Shown here piece after piece: positions 29,903-39,337 of a DNA stretch of 46,884 nt (position 1 is the stretch's first letter; every line of letters begins with the position of its first letter). Made by a program: the position numbers and the translations under genes. The DNA lies in contig JAJZEH010000111.1 of assembly GCA_021805725.1 (NCBI GenBank), forward strand, positions 1 through 46,884. Direction: 5' to 3'. The notes under the pieces are model-generated. The model worked only from the letters and a program-made list of their open reading frames with translations. It was not told the DNA's origin and did no database searches. The stretch is from Pseudomonadota bacterium (lineage in GTDB: Bacteria; Pseudomonadota; Gammaproteobacteria; Burkholderiales; Ferrovaceae).

Positions 29903-30664
29903 ATGACAGCGCCTGCCCGCGACACAATCCTGGAAACCCGCAATCTCAGCAAAAGCTTTAAGGGCTTCGTGGCAGTTTCCGGAGTCCATTTAAAAGTCGA
30001 GCGCGGCACCATTCATGCCCTGATCGGCCCCAATGGCGCCGGCAAGACCACCTGCTTCAACTTGCTGACCAAGTTTCTGGAACCCACCTCCGGCCAGATT
30101 TTTTACAACGGCACCGATATCACCGCCGAAACCCCGGTTGAAGTGGCACGACGCGGCATGGTGCGCTCGTTCCAGATTTCAGCCGTTTTTCCCCATTTGA
30201 CGGTTCTGGACAACGTCCGCATTGCCCTGCAGCGCATGCTGGGCACCAGCTTTCATTTCTGGCGCTCCCAGAAATCCCTGGACGCCCTCAATCCCCGTGC
30301 TCTGGAACTGTTGTCCCAGGTGGGTCTTGAAGCCTACTCCAGGCGCCTCGCCGTGGAGCTGCCCTATGGACAGAAACGCGCGCTGGAAATTGCCACCACG
30401 CTGGCCCAGGATCCGGAACTGATGTTGCTGGACGAACCCACCCAGGGCATGGGCCATGAAGACGTGGACCATGTCATGGCCTTGATCAAATCCGTATCGG
30501 CCCAACGCACCATCCTGATGGTGGAACATAACATGAAAGTGGTTTCGCAAATTTCGGACCGCATCACGGTCCTGGCCCGGGGCGCCATCCTGGCGGAAGG
30601 GCACTACAGTGAAATCTCAAACCATCCAGAAGTGATCACGGCCTACATGGGAACGGCCGCATGA
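29903..30664 (+). CDS. livG: LivG-type ABC importer ATP-binding protein
   Basis: One of two ATPases of a branched-chain amino acid/amide-type (HAAT) importer. Motifs are Walker A GPNGAGKTTCFNLL, Q-loop VRSFQIS, signature ELPYGQKRALEIATTLAQ, Walker B LMLLDEPTQGMGHEDVD, and the His switch in LMVEHNMKVV. The extra helical insertion typical of LivG is at about 110-150. The ATG at 29903 is chosen (253 residues); the frame can be extended to a TTG at 29882. It overlaps the LivF-type gene by four bases. Confidence 0.92.
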   Translation: MTAPARDTILETRNLSKSFKGFVAVSGVHLKVERGTIHALIGPNGAGKTTCFNLLTKFLEPTSGQIFYNGTDITAETPVEVARRGMVRSFQISAVFPHLTVLDNVRIALQRMLGTSFHFWRSQKSLDALNPRALELLSQVGLEAYSRRLAVELPYGQKRALEIATTLAQDPELMLLDEPTQGMGHEDVDHVMALIKSVSAQRTILMVEHNMKVVSQISDRITVLARGAILAEGHYSEISNHPEVITAYMGTAA

Positions 30665-31368
30665 GCGGCGTGGAATACCTGCGGGTGACCGGGTTGCACG
30701 CCTTTTATGGGGAATCGCACATCCTTCACGGGATGGATTTCACAGTCAACCGGGGCGAGTGCCTCTCGCTGCTGGGGCGCAACGGCGCAGGCCGTACCAC
30801 CACGCTACGGGCCATCATGGGGCTGACCAGCCGGCGCACCGGCTCGATCATGGTCAATGGGGTGGAAACCATCCGTATGGCACCGCACCGGATTGCCCAG
30901 GTCGGAATTGGCTACTGCCCCGAGGAGCGCGGCATCTACGCTTCGCTCACCTGCGAGGAAAACCTGCTGATGCCCCCCACGGTGGCCAGCGGCGGCATGA
31001 CCCTCGATGACATCTATACGCTCTTTCCCAACCTCAAGGAGCGGCGCCATAGCCAGGGCACGCGCATGTCCGGGGGTGAGCAGCAGATGCTGGCCATGGC
31101 GCGCATCCTGCGCACGGGTGCCCGGCTATTGTTGCTGGACGAAATTTCCGAAGGTCTCGCCCCGGTCATCGTACAACGCCTGGCCGAAGTGATTACCCTG
31201 CTCAAATCCCAGGGATACACGATCGTGCTGGTGGAACAGAATTTCCGGTTTGCCGCCCCCCTGGCGGACCGCATGGTCGTGGTGGAACATGGGCGGCCCT
31301 GCATGGAAATTGCGCAGCATGAATTATCCGAAAAGAGTGAAGCGCTGCATCGACTGTTGGGTGTCTGA
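30661..31368 (+). CDS. livF: LivF-type ABC importer ATP-binding protein with Walker A Arg
   Basis: The second ATPase of the importer, 235 residues. Signature MSGGEQQMLAMARIL, Walker B LLLLDEISEGLAP, and LVEQNFRF in place of the His switch are all LivF-like. The Walker A reads GRNGAGRTTTLRAIMG, so the usual Lys at position 45 is Arg (codon CGT). I recall the same Arg in related betaproteobacterial LivF-like proteins, so it may be a subfamily trait rather than damage. It overlaps livG by four bases and is followed after 28 bases by the binding protein. Confidence 0.92.
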   Translation: MSGVEYLRVTGLHAFYGESHILHGMDFTVNRGECLSLLGRNGAGRTTTLRAIMGLTSRRTGSIMVNGVETIRMAPHRIAQVGIGYCPEERGIYASLTCEENLLMPPTVASGGMTLDDIYTLFPNLKERRHSQGTRMSGGEQQMLAMARILRTGARLLLLDEISEGLAPVIVQRLAEVITLLKSQGYTIVLVEQNFRFAAPLADRMVVVEHGRPCMEIAQHELSEKSEALHRLLGV

Positions 31369-31396
31369 GCCCATAACCTGCTGGAGGAGCCTTTCA

Positions 31397-32632
31397 ATGA
31401 AAACAACCAAAACCAACCGATTCCAGATTCGCCCCATTGCAGCCATTGCGGCCATGGCGCTTGCCATGGCCTGCGGTGCCGCGCACGCTGAAATCTCCGA
31501 CAACGTGGTGCGCATCGGCGTCCTGACGGACATGTCGGGTGCCTACTCCGACCTCGCCGGTCCCGGCGCCGTGACGGCGGCCAACATGGCTGTGGAGGAT
31601 TTCATCGCCAAGCAAAAGCCTTCATTCAAAGTCGAACTTGTTTCGGCAGACCACCAGAACAAGGGCGACATTGCCTCCAACAAGGCGCGCGAATGGTTTG
31701 ATCGCGGCCAGGTGGACGTGGTCACCGAGCTGGTGACAAGTTCCACCGCCCTTGCAGTCATGAAAGTGGCCAAGGAAAAAAACCGCATCGCCCTCATCAC
31801 CGGGGCTGGGTCCTCGCGCATCACCAACGAAGATTGCAACGACGTCAGCGTGCATTGGGCCTATGACACCTACGCCACGGGCAACGGCACGGGCAAGGCA
31901 GTGGTCAAGCAAGGCGGCAAAACCTGGTACTTCCTGACGGCTGACTATGCCTTTGGACAATCCCTGGAGAAAGATACGACGGCCGTCATTGTGGCCAACG
32001 GCGGCAAGGTATTAGGTTCGGTCAGGCACCCCTTTCCCAGCACCGACCTCTCCTCCTACCTGTTGAAGGCACAAGCCTCGGGCGCCGAGGTCATCGGGCT
32101 GGCCAACGCCGGAGCCGATACCATCAACTCGGTCAAACAAGCCTCGGAATTTGGCATCACCCCAAAACAGACGCTGGCTGGCCTTTTGATGTTCATTACC
32201 GACATCAACAGCCTGGGGCTGAAAGCCACGCAAGGCATGTATCTGACCGAAGCGTTCTATTGGGACATGAATCCTGAAACCCGGGCCTGGTCCAAGCGCT
32301 TTTACGAACGCCAAAAGAAAATGCCCACCATGGTGCAAGCGGGCCTCTATTCCGCCATCACCCATTACCTGGAAGCTGTGAAGGCTATCAATTCCGACGA
32401 CACGCAAAAGGTCATGGCGCAAATGAAGAAAGTGCCGGTCAATGACTTCTTTGCCAAAAACGGCAAGATTCGGAATGATGGCCTGATGGAGCATGACATG
32501 TTTCTGATGCAGGTCAAGAAACCTGCCGACTCGCATTACCCCTGGGACTACTACAACGTGCGCGCCACCATTCCCGGTGCCGAGGCGTTTGAACCTCTCA
32601 GCCAGTCCCGCTGCCCCCTCATCAAGAAATGA
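31397..32632 (+). CDS. Branched-chain amino acid/amide-type periplasmic binding protein
   Basis: A type I periplasmic binding protein of 411 residues. The start is set by GGAGGAGC about eight bases before ATG at 31397; the frame is open further upstream inside livF but that part is not protein-like. A signal peptide ends AMACGAAHA near residue 31. The mature start VRIGVLTDMSGAYSDLAGPG is diagnostic of the LivJ/amide-binding family. Further blocks are YFLTADYAFGQSLEKDT and TINSVKQASEFGITPKQTL. The ligand could be branched-chain amino acids, short amides, urea or another small acid; the sequence does not settle it. Confidence 0.9.
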   Translation: MKTTKTNRFQIRPIAAIAAMALAMACGAAHAEISDNVVRIGVLTDMSGAYSDLAGPGAVTAANMAVEDFIAKQKPSFKVELVSADHQNKGDIASNKAREWFDRGQVDVVTELVTSSTALAVMKVAKEKNRIALITGAGSSRITNEDCNDVSVHWAYDTYATGNGTGKAVVKQGGKTWYFLTADYAFGQSLEKDTTAVIVANGGKVLGSVRHPFPSTDLSSYLLKAQASGAEVIGLANAGADTINSVKQASEFGITPKQTLAGLLMFITDINSLGLKATQGMYLTEAFYWDMNPETRAWSKRFYERQKKMPTMVQAGLYSAITHYLEAVKAINSDDTQKVMAQMKKVPVNDFFAKNGKIRNDGLMEHDMFLMQVKKPADSHYPWDYYNVRATIPGAEAFEPLSQSRCPLIKK

Positions 32633-33516
32633 CCGAGGTTTTTGGCGTTCCCCTGCTGGCCCTCCTGGGCCAGCTGGTGCTGGGCTTGGTCAACGGCTCG
32701 TTCTACGCGCTGTTGAGCCTGGGGCTGGCCATCATTTTTGGCATGCTCAACATCATCAACTTTGCCCATGGGGCCCTCTACATGATGGGTGCCTTCGCCT
32801 CCTGGATGCTGTTGACCTATTTCGGGGTGGGCTATTTTGGCGCCCTGCTGCTGGCCCCCCTGCTTGTGGGTGCCTTTGGCATCATCATCGAACGCCTGTT
32901 GCTGCAACGCCTGTATCGTCTGGACCACCTGTACGGTTTGCTGCTGACCTTTGGTCTTGCCCTCATCATAGAAGGGCTTTTTCGGGACCAGTTTGGCGTG
33001 AGCGGCGAAACCTACGAAGTGCCTGAAGTCCTGACGGGGGCCATCAACCTGGGATTCATGTCCTTGCCCAAGTACCGGGTGTGGGTGATCGGAGCGTCCA
33101 CCCTGGTCTGTTTTGCCACCTGGCTGGTCATCGAAAAAACCCGTCTGGGCTCCTATCTGCGCGCCGCCACCGAAAACCCGCAGTTGACTCAGGCCTTTGG
33201 CGTCAACGTGCCGCTCATGATCATGCTGACCTACGGCTTTGGTGTCGCGCTTGCCGCACTCGCCGGCGTCATGGCCGCACCTATTTTTCAGGTAAGCCCC
33301 CTGATGGGGTCAAACCTCATCATCGTGGTATTTGCCGTGGTGGTAATTGGCGGCATGGGCTCCATCCTGGGGGCCATCGTTACCGGGCTGATGCTGGGAC
33401 TGGTTGAGGGCCTGGCCAAAGTGTTTTATCCGGAAGCCTCCGCCACCGTGGTATTCGTGATCATGGCCATTGTGCTGATCATCCGCCCGGCTGGCCTTTT
33501 TGGACGGGAAAAATGA
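32629..33516 (+). CDS. livH: LivH-type ABC importer permease
   Basis: A 295-residue membrane permease with about eight helices. LVNGSFYALLSLGLAIIFGM and the following NIINFAHGALYMMGAF are the LivH N-terminal signature. The coupling region includes LRAATENPQLTQAFGVNV. ILGAIVTGLMLGLVEGLA is the conserved end segment. The start overlaps the binding-protein stop in an ATGA, and the stop overlaps livM. Confidence 0.94.
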   Translation: MTEVFGVPLLALLGQLVLGLVNGSFYALLSLGLAIIFGMLNIINFAHGALYMMGAFASWMLLTYFGVGYFGALLLAPLLVGAFGIIIERLLLQRLYRLDHLYGLLLTFGLALIIEGLFRDQFGVSGETYEVPEVLTGAINLGFMSLPKYRVWVIGASTLVCFATWLVIEKTRLGSYLRAATENPQLTQAFGVNVPLMIMLTYGFGVALAALAGVMAAPIFQVSPLMGSNLIIVVFAVVVIGGMGSILGAIVTGLMLGLVEGLAKVFYPEASATVVFVIMAIVLIIRPAGLFGREK

Positions 33517-34445
33517 TGCGCCGATTGATGTTCGGACTGGTGCTGTTGGCCTTCATCGTGGCCCCCACCGTGCTCTATCCCGTGTTGCTGATGAAAGTGT
33601 TGTGCTTTGTCATTTTCGCCAGCGCCTTCAATTTGCTGCTGGGCTACACGGGGCTGCTGTCCTTCGGTCATGCCGCGTTCTTTGGCAGTGCCGCCTACGT
33701 GGCGGGTTACCTCATTCGCGACATGACCTGGCCGGTATGGGCTGCGCTCCTGGCCGGCACGCTGGGTGCAGCCCTGATGGGCAGCATCGTGGGCCTGCTG
33801 GCCATTCGCCGCCAGGGCATCTACTTTGCGATGATCACGCTGGCCATGGCGCAGATGGTGTATTTCATCTGCCTGCAACTGCCCCAGACGGGGGGCGAAG
33901 ATGGCCTGCAGGGCGTACCGCGCGGGACTTTTGCCGGCCTCGACCTCTCCGATGACCTCACGCTCTACTACGTCATCCTGGGGTTTTCCGTACTGGCCTT
34001 TGCCCTGATCTACCGCACCATTCACTCCCCCTTCGGGCAGGTGTTGAAGGCCATTCGCGAAAACGAGCCGCGCGCCATTTCGCTGGGGTACGACGTGGCA
34101 CGCTACAAGCTGCTGGCGTTCGTGCTGTCCACGGGCCTGGCCGGGCTGGCGGGGGCCCTCAAGATGCTGGTGTTCAAGTTTGCCTCGCTTACCGACGCGC
34201 ACTGGCACATGTCCGGCGAAGTGGTGCTGATGACCATCCTGGGCGGCATCGGTACCGTGCTGGGCCCCATCGTGGGTTCCTCCATCATCGTGGTGCTGGA
34301 GGACCAGCTGGCCGACAAGGTGGGCTCCCTCGTCACCGTCATCATGGGCGGGATTTTTGTGGTGTGCGTGCTGCTGTTCCGGCGCGGCATCGTGGGCGAA
34401 GCTGCGGCGTTTTACCAGCGCCTGTTGGGCAACCGCAGCAAATAA
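33513..34445 (+). CDS. livM: LivM-type ABC importer permease
   Basis: The second permease of the importer, 310 residues with about ten hydrophobic segments. Family motifs are NLLLGYTGLLSFGHAAFFG near the N-terminus, the coupling loop LKAIRENEPRAISLGYDV, and GGIGTVLGPIVGSSIIV near the end. It is the last gene of the five-gene livG-livF-binding protein-livH-livM cluster. After it come 78 bases and then ubiD. Confidence 0.94.
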   Translation: MMRRLMFGLVLLAFIVAPTVLYPVLLMKVLCFVIFASAFNLLLGYTGLLSFGHAAFFGSAAYVAGYLIRDMTWPVWAALLAGTLGAALMGSIVGLLAIRRQGIYFAMITLAMAQMVYFICLQLPQTGGEDGLQGVPRGTFAGLDLSDDLTLYYVILGFSVLAFALIYRTIHSPFGQVLKAIRENEPRAISLGYDVARYKLLAFVLSTGLAGLAGALKMLVFKFASLTDAHWHMSGEVVLMTILGGIGTVLGPIVGSSIIVVLEDQLADKVGSLVTVIMGGIFVVCVLLFRRGIVGEAAAFYQRLLGNRSK

Positions 34446-34523
34446 CCCGGAGAATTGATCTAGCGCAAAGGAAGCTTTCGGGGCTGCCCTATACTCGCGA
34501 TTTTGTGAGCACAGCACGCCCCC

Positions 34524-36002
34524 ATGGCCTACGCCGATTTGCGCGACTTTCTGCGCGATCTTGAACAACAAGGTCAGTTGCTGCGGGTCACCGAGGATGT
34601 GGACCCGCATCTTGAAAGCACCACACTCTGCCAGAAAAGCCTCTGCGCCGGCGGTCCGGCACTGCTGTTCACCCAACCGCGCCATTCCCGCATGCCGCTC
34701 CTGGGCAATCTCTTTGGCACCCCCCAACGCATTCACGCCGCCCTGCACCGTCGTGCCATCCGCTCCTTCCGCGAACTGGGAGAGTTGCTGGCGGCACTGA
34801 AGGAGCCCCGCATTCCCCGTGGCATGAAGGGCTGGCTGCAAGCCTGGCCGGAGTATGCCCAGCTGGCCTACGCGCGCCCCAGCGAGGCGGCCCAGGCCGC
34901 CTTTGAGGAAGTGGTCCTGGAAGGGCCTGACGTGGACCTCGGCCTTCTTCCCATCCAGCACTGCTGGCCCGAAGATGCAGGAAAACTCATCACCTTTGGC
35001 CTCGTGGTCACCCGGGGACTGCGCCAGGAACGCCAGAACGTGGCCATCTACCGCCAGCAGGTGATTGGCCGCAATCGCGTGATCATGCGCTGGCTGGCGC
35101 ACCGCGGTGGCGCGCTGGATTACGCCGACTGGCTGGCGCGCCACCCTGACAAACCCTTTCCGGTGATGGTGGTGATCGGGGCCGACCCCTGCACCCTGCT
35201 GGCCGCCGTGGCCCCCGTTCCAGACACGCTGTCCGAATATGAATTTGCCGGATTGCTGCGCGGGGAATCCACCCTGCTGCGCCAGGGACGCCTGACGCAC
35301 CTCGATGCGCCTGCCGGCGCCGAAATCGTCCTGGAAGGGTTCATCCATCCGCACGACCGGGCGCTGGAAGGCCCCTTTGGCGATCACACCGGCTATTACA
35401 ACAGCCAGGCAGAGTTTCCGGTGTTTACCATCGAGCGCATGAGCATGCGCCACGATGCCCTCTATCACGGCAGCTACATGGGGCGCGCGCCCCTGGACGA
35501 ACCCTCGGTGCTGGCGCACGAACTCAACGACATCTTCGTGCCGATCCTGACCCGGGTCTTTCCCGAAATCCGCGACTTCTACCTGCCGCCCGAAGCCTGT
35601 TCCTATCGCATCGCCGTGGTGAGCCTTTCCAAGCAATATCCCGGACACGCACGGCGCATCATGATGGGCATCTGGTCCTGGCTGCGGCAGTTTACCTACA
35701 CCAAGTTCGTGATCGTGGTGGATGACGACATCAACATCCGCAACTGGTCCGAAGTCCTCTGGGCCCTGTCCACGCGCATGGACCCCGTGCGCGATTGCCT
35801 GCTTCTGGAAAACACGCCCATCGACTACCTGGATTTTGCAAGCCCAGAGGTGGGTCTGGGCGGCAAGATGGGACTGGATGCCACCAACAAATGGGCGGGC
35901 GAAACCCATCGCGAATGGGGACGCCCCATCGTACCGGACCAGGCAGTCTCTGCCCGCATGGAAGCCCTCTGGCAACGCATTTTCAGGAAGGAAACATCAT
36001 GA
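34524..36002 (+). CDS. ubiD: 4-hydroxy-3-polyprenylbenzoate decarboxylase UbiD
   Basis: A 492-residue prenyl-FMN-dependent decarboxylase that removes the ring carboxylate in ubiquinone synthesis. Conserved segments include RNVAIYR-like RQNVAIYRQQVIGRNRVIMR, the prFMN/metal region ESTLLRQGRLTHLDAPAGAE, EGPFGDHTGYYNSQAEFPVF with the catalytic Glu-Arg-Glu area, and VDDDINIRNWSEVLWALSTR. Length matches E. coli UbiD. The stop overlaps the start of ubiU in an ATGA, so it heads an operon with ubiU, ubiV and ubiT. The prFMN synthase UbiX is not in the window. Confidence 0.95.
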   Translation: MAYADLRDFLRDLEQQGQLLRVTEDVDPHLESTTLCQKSLCAGGPALLFTQPRHSRMPLLGNLFGTPQRIHAALHRRAIRSFRELGELLAALKEPRIPRGMKGWLQAWPEYAQLAYARPSEAAQAAFEEVVLEGPDVDLGLLPIQHCWPEDAGKLITFGLVVTRGLRQERQNVAIYRQQVIGRNRVIMRWLAHRGGALDYADWLARHPDKPFPVMVVIGADPCTLLAAVAPVPDTLSEYEFAGLLRGESTLLRQGRLTHLDAPAGAEIVLEGFIHPHDRALEGPFGDHTGYYNSQAEFPVFTIERMSMRHDALYHGSYMGRAPLDEPSVLAHELNDIFVPILTRVFPEIRDFYLPPEACSYRIAVVSLSKQYPGHARRIMMGIWSWLRQFTYTKFVIVVDDDINIRNWSEVLWALSTRMDPVRDCLLLENTPIDYLDFASPEVGLGGKMGLDATNKWAGETHREWGRPIVPDQAVSARMEALWQRIFRKETS

Positions 36003-37000
36003 GCATGGAACTGGTTTGCCCGGCTGGCAGCCCTGCCGCCTTCATTGCTGCCCTCCAGCAAGGGGCGGACGCCATCTACGTGGGGCTGCGCAATGCCACC
36101 AACGCACGCGCTTTTCCCGGCCTCAACTTTACCCCGGACACCCTGCGCGAAGCCGTGCGGACCGCCCATGCTCACGGCCGGAAAGTGTATCTGGCCCTCA
36201 ACACCTATCCCACCTCCGACCACATGGCGCTGTGGAAATCCAGCATCGATGCGGCAGCAGAGGCCGGCGTGGATGCCCTCATCATGGCCGAGACCTCCCT
36301 TCTCGACCACGCCAACCGCCATCATCCGGACACGCCCCGCCACCTGTCGGTGCAGGGCTCGGCCACCAGCCCCGCGGCCCTGCGCTTTTTTCATGAACAA
36401 TTCGGCATCAGCCGGGCCGTGCTGCCGCGCGTGCTGTCGCTCTCGCAGGTTGAACGCGTGTGCGAAAAGTCCCCCGTGGGCATCGAAGTCTTTGCCTTTG
36501 GCAGCCTGTGCATCATGGTGGAAGGCCGATGCCAGTTGTCGAGTTTCGTCACCGGAAAATCGCCCAACTGCCACGGGGTGTGCTCCCCGGCGGAATATGT
36601 GCACTGGGAGGAGCTGCCCGGCGGACGGCGGCGCGTACGCCTGGACACCGTCCTGATCGACGAATTCGATGCCGGCGAGCCGGCCAGCTACCCCACGGTG
36701 TGCAAGGGGCGCTACCGCATCGATGGCGCCCCCTTCTACGCCCTGGAGGAACCCACCAGCCTCAACACGCTCGAATTGTTGCCAAGGCTTGCCCAGGCCG
36801 GTGTCGTGGCCCTCAAGATCGAGGGGCGTCAGCGCGGACCTGCCTATGTTGGAAGCGTCACCCGCGTCTGGCGCGAGGCGCTCGATGCGCTGGGCCGTGA
36901 AGAAAACTTTGTAGTGCGCCCGGAATGGCAAGAGGCGCTTGCCCATGTGGCGGAAGGACACCAGACCACTCTGGGACCCTACCATCGGTCATGGCATTAA
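35999..37000 (+). CDS. ubiU: O2-independent ubiquinone hydroxylation protein UbiU
   Basis: A U32-family iron-sulfur protein of 333 residues that, with UbiV, hydroxylates the quinone ring without oxygen. It begins [15 protein letters not shown]. The four [4Fe-4S] Cys equivalents of E. coli UbiU (169, 176, 193, 232) are at 171, 178, 195 and 235: [13 protein letters not shown] and YPTVCKGRY. Length matches E. coli YhbU (331). Translation is coupled to ubiD by a four-base overlap, and ubiV starts 14 bases after the stop. The peptidase role implied by the U32 name is historical. Confidence 0.95.
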   Translation: MSMELVCPAGSPAAFIAALQQGADAIYVGLRNATNARAFPGLNFTPDTLREAVRTAHAHGRKVYLALNTYPTSDHMALWKSSIDAAAEAGVDALIMAETSLLDHANRHHPDTPRHLSVQGSATSPAALRFFHEQFGISRAVLPRVLSLSQVERVCEKSPVGIEVFAFGSLCIMVEGRCQLSSFVTGKSPNCHGVCSPAEYVHWEELPGGRRRVRLDTVLIDEFDAGEPASYPTVCKGRYRIDGAPFYALEEPTSLNTLELLPRLAQAGVVALKIEGRQRGPAYVGSVTRVWREALDALGREENFVVRPEWQEALAHVAEGHQTTLGPYHRSWH

Positions 37001-37014
37001 CCCTGGAGCCTTTC

Positions 37015-37887
37015 ATGAAAATCAGCCTGGGCCCCCTGCAGTATTTCTGGAAAAAATCCGAAGTCACGGGTTTCTATCGCGAGGCCGCACGCTGGCCCGT
37101 GGACACCTTCTACCTGGGCGAGACCGTGTGCAGCAAGCGCAGGGAGATGCGCCTCAATGACTGGCTGGAACTTGGCCACATGCTGGCAGACCAGGGCCAC
37201 GAAGTGATCCTGTCCACCCTGGCCCTGATCGAAGCCGAGTCCGAACTGGCCGCCCTGCAGCGCATCGTGGATCACCCCACCTTTGGCGTGGAGGCCAACG
37301 ACCTCTCCGCAGTCCAGCTGTGCCGAGAAAACGGCATCCCCTTCGTGGCGGGCCCCGGTCTCAACATCTACAACCATGAAACGCTTGCCCTGCTGCAACG
37401 CAGTGGTCTGACCCGCTTCGTGCTGGGCGCGGACCAGGGTGCGCAGCAGGTGGAAGCCCTGCAGCGACAGGCCCGCCTTGCGGGGCACATGTTTCCGGAA
37501 CTGGAAGTCCAGGTCTGGGGCCGGTTGCCCCTGGCCTACTCAGCGCGCTGCTTTACCGCACGCGCCCGGGACCTTCAGAAGGACGACTGTGGCTTTTGCT
37601 GCCTGGAATACCCGGAGGGACTGCCGATACAGACGCGCGAAGGACAGCCTTTTCTCACCATCAACGGCATCCAGGTGCAAAGCACCCAATGTTGCGACCT
37701 GGGTCCGGAACTGTTCGAGCTGTCGTCGCTTGGCGTGGACATTCTGCGCATTGCGCCCCAACGGGACGGCACCGCAGACGTGGTACGGCGCTTTGCCGAA
37801 GCGGTGGCGCAACAGCACCCCTTGCAACGCCATGGCGATTGCAATGGCTACTGGCATGGTGAAGCGGGCATGGTGCAGCGCGCATGA
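37015..37887 (+). CDS. ubiV: O2-independent ubiquinone hydroxylation protein UbiV
   Basis: A 290-residue U32-family partner of UbiU. The start [17 protein letters not shown] is the family N-terminus, with CTGGAG upstream; the frame is open upstream inside ubiU. Cluster Cys residues are at 39 ([12 protein letters not shown]), 179 ([10 protein letters not shown]), 192 and 196 (DDCGFCC), matching C39, C180, C193 and C197 in E. coli UbiV. The stop overlaps the ubiT start by four bases. The complex acts in anaerobic ubiquinone synthesis. Confidence 0.95.
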   Translation: MKISLGPLQYFWKKSEVTGFYREAARWPVDTFYLGETVCSKRREMRLNDWLELGHMLADQGHEVILSTLALIEAESELAALQRIVDHPTFGVEANDLSAVQLCRENGIPFVAGPGLNIYNHETLALLQRSGLTRFVLGADQGAQQVEALQRQARLAGHMFPELEVQVWGRLPLAYSARCFTARARDLQKDDCGFCCLEYPEGLPIQTREGQPFLTINGIQVQSTQCCDLGPELFELSSLGVDILRIAPQRDGTADVVRRFAEAVAQQHPLQRHGDCNGYWHGEAGMVQRA

Positions 37888-38405
37888 ACACCATGAACCT
37901 ATCCAACCTCATGCTGCACCTGCTGCCCCCTCCCCAGGCACTGAAGCATGGGCTGCGCCTCATTCCCCACCCGTGGCAAGGCCGTATCCTGACGAGGCTC
38001 ATGAACGGCCTGGTGGTCAGCGCCCTGCCTGCGGAATCCCTGGCATTTCTGGAGCAGCGCCGAATGGCCATCGAAGTGGAAGACCTGGGATTGCGTTGGG
38101 TGTTTATGGGATCAGGAGGAACACTGCACGCACTTCCCCCGGAGACGGCGGCCGAGGCCACCATCCGGGGCAAGACGCTTGATCTGCTCTTGCTGGGAAG
38201 CCAGCTTGAGGATGCGGACACCCTGTTCTTTCAACGCCGCCTGACCATGACGGGAGATACGGCGCTGGGGCTGGAAACCCGCAACGCGCTGGATCAATTG
38301 CCCTGGGAACGACTGACGCCAGGACTGCGCATTGCGCTCAACCGCATTGCCCGCGTGGCGCAGGCAGCACATGACATCCAGCTTCGCCGCCCCAAAGGCG
38401 GCTGA
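37884..38405 (+). CDS. ubiT: Ubiquinone anaerobic biosynthesis accessory factor UbiT (SCP2)
   Basis: A 173-residue SCP2-domain protein. E. coli UbiT binds the hydrophobic quinone intermediates and is needed for anaerobic ubiquinone synthesis. The N-terminal helical part ([20 protein letters not shown]) and the SCP2 core ([46 protein letters not shown]) match the family. It is the last gene of the ubiD operon. Its last 68 bases overlap the convergent murI gene. Confidence 0.92.
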   Translation: MNTMNLSNLMLHLLPPPQALKHGLRLIPHPWQGRILTRLMNGLVVSALPAESLAFLEQRRMAIEVEDLGLRWVFMGSGGTLHALPPETAAEATIRGKTLDLLLLGSQLEDADTLFFQRRLTMTGDTALGLETRNALDQLPWERLTPGLRIALNRIARVAQAAHDIQLRRPKGG

Positions 38406-39162
38406 TCAGGAGGCTGGCCTGTCCTGAACACCCGCTGGTCCAGAAACGCGCTTCCCCTGGGTCCTGGCGGGTCGTTGCAATGCCGCTGGATTCCAATCGC
38501 TGACGCAGGCGGCTGGCCACCGCCGCCCCCGTATCAATGAGGGCCATCCGCCCGCCGACCCTCTGCTCGATTACCGGGCGCAGAAAAGGATAATGGGTGC
38601 AGCCCAGCACCAGCGTATCGGCGCCCTGCTCCAGCATGGGCGCGAGATATTCTTCCAACAGGCCCTTCACCTCAGCACCGTCCAGGTCCCCCCGCTCCAC
38701 GCATTCCACCAGGCCCTCGCCGGCCCTGGCGATGATCCGGACCCCTGCGCCATACCTTTCCAGCAGTGCTGCGAACCGGGCGCTCTTGAGCGTGCCGCCA
38801 GTCGCCAGCACGCCAATGATTCCGTTTTGTGTGGTCTCGACTGCCGGCTTGACTGCGGGCTCCATGGCCACGATGGGCAGGGCATAACGCTCCCGCAGCA
38901 GCGCTGCTGCCGATGCCGTCGCCGTATTGCAGGCCACCACGAGGGCCTTGGCGCCCTGGCCTACCAGGAATTCTGCAAGGGCAAGGGAACGCGCCTGGAT
39001 TTCGTCCGGGGAAAGGGAGCCGTAAGGCGCATGGGCGGAATCGGCCACATAGAGCAGGTTTTCGTGCGGCAACTGATCACGAACATGCCGGAGCACCGAC
39101 AGCCCACCGACTCCGGAGTCGAATACGCCAATTGGGGAATCGTTTCTAGCAGACACAACCAT
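38338..39162 (-). CDS. murI: Glutamate racemase
   Basis: This enzyme makes D-glutamate for peptidoglycan. Both catalytic Cys sites are visible: VVACNTATASAAA and LVLGCTHYPFL. The N-terminal PIGVFDSGVGGLSVLRHV and VADSAHAPYGSLS are diagnostic. The ATG at 39162 is used. A GTG six bases downstream has better spacing from GCAGGA and may be the true start. A TATACT on the same strand sits so close to the ATG that transcription could begin near it. The C-terminus overlaps ubiT by 68 bases in convergent orientation. Confidence 0.93.
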   Translation of the reverse strand: MVVSARNDSPIGVFDSGVGGLSVLRHVRDQLPHENLLYVADSAHAPYGSLSPDEIQARSLALAEFLVGQGAKALVVACNTATASAAALLRERYALPIVAMEPAVKPAVETTQNGIIGVLATGGTLKSARFAALLERYGAGVRIIARAGEGLVECVERGDLDGAEVKGLLEEYLAPMLEQGADTLVLGCTHYPFLRPVIEQRVGGRMALIDTGAAVASRLRQRLESSGIATTRQDPGEARFWTSGCSGQASLLISRLWGGEAGCHVLPAPRGQCG

Positions 39163-39211
39163 CCTGCCAGTATACTTGTGTCTGCTTGGCCATTGGAACG
39201 GCACACTCTGC

Positions 39212-39217
39212 TATAAT
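39212..39217 (+). promoter_or_regulatory. Candidate -10 box for rhlE with long leader
   Basis: A perfect TATAAT lies about 120 bases upstream of the rhlE start, with no clear -35 at standard spacing. If used, it gives a leader of over 100 bases. Long leaders are common on cold-responsive DEAD-box helicase mRNAs, but no specific element is recognised here. Confidence 0.4.
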
Positions 39218-39337
39218 GCGCCCGCGGCAATGCTTCAGCCTCTATTGTCCGCCACCGATTCCGGTTTGTTATTTTCTCCGTCTGCCTAAGACTGACGCCC
39301 CCAGGGCGGCAGGCCGATGTAATTCATGAAGGTTACC

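Noticed and set aside
33426..35975. 849-codon open frame on the minus strand across livM and ubiD
   Set aside because: It is antisense to two well-identified genes, its translation is dominated by His, Gln and Gly, and no domain is recognisable. It reflects codon bias of the real genes.
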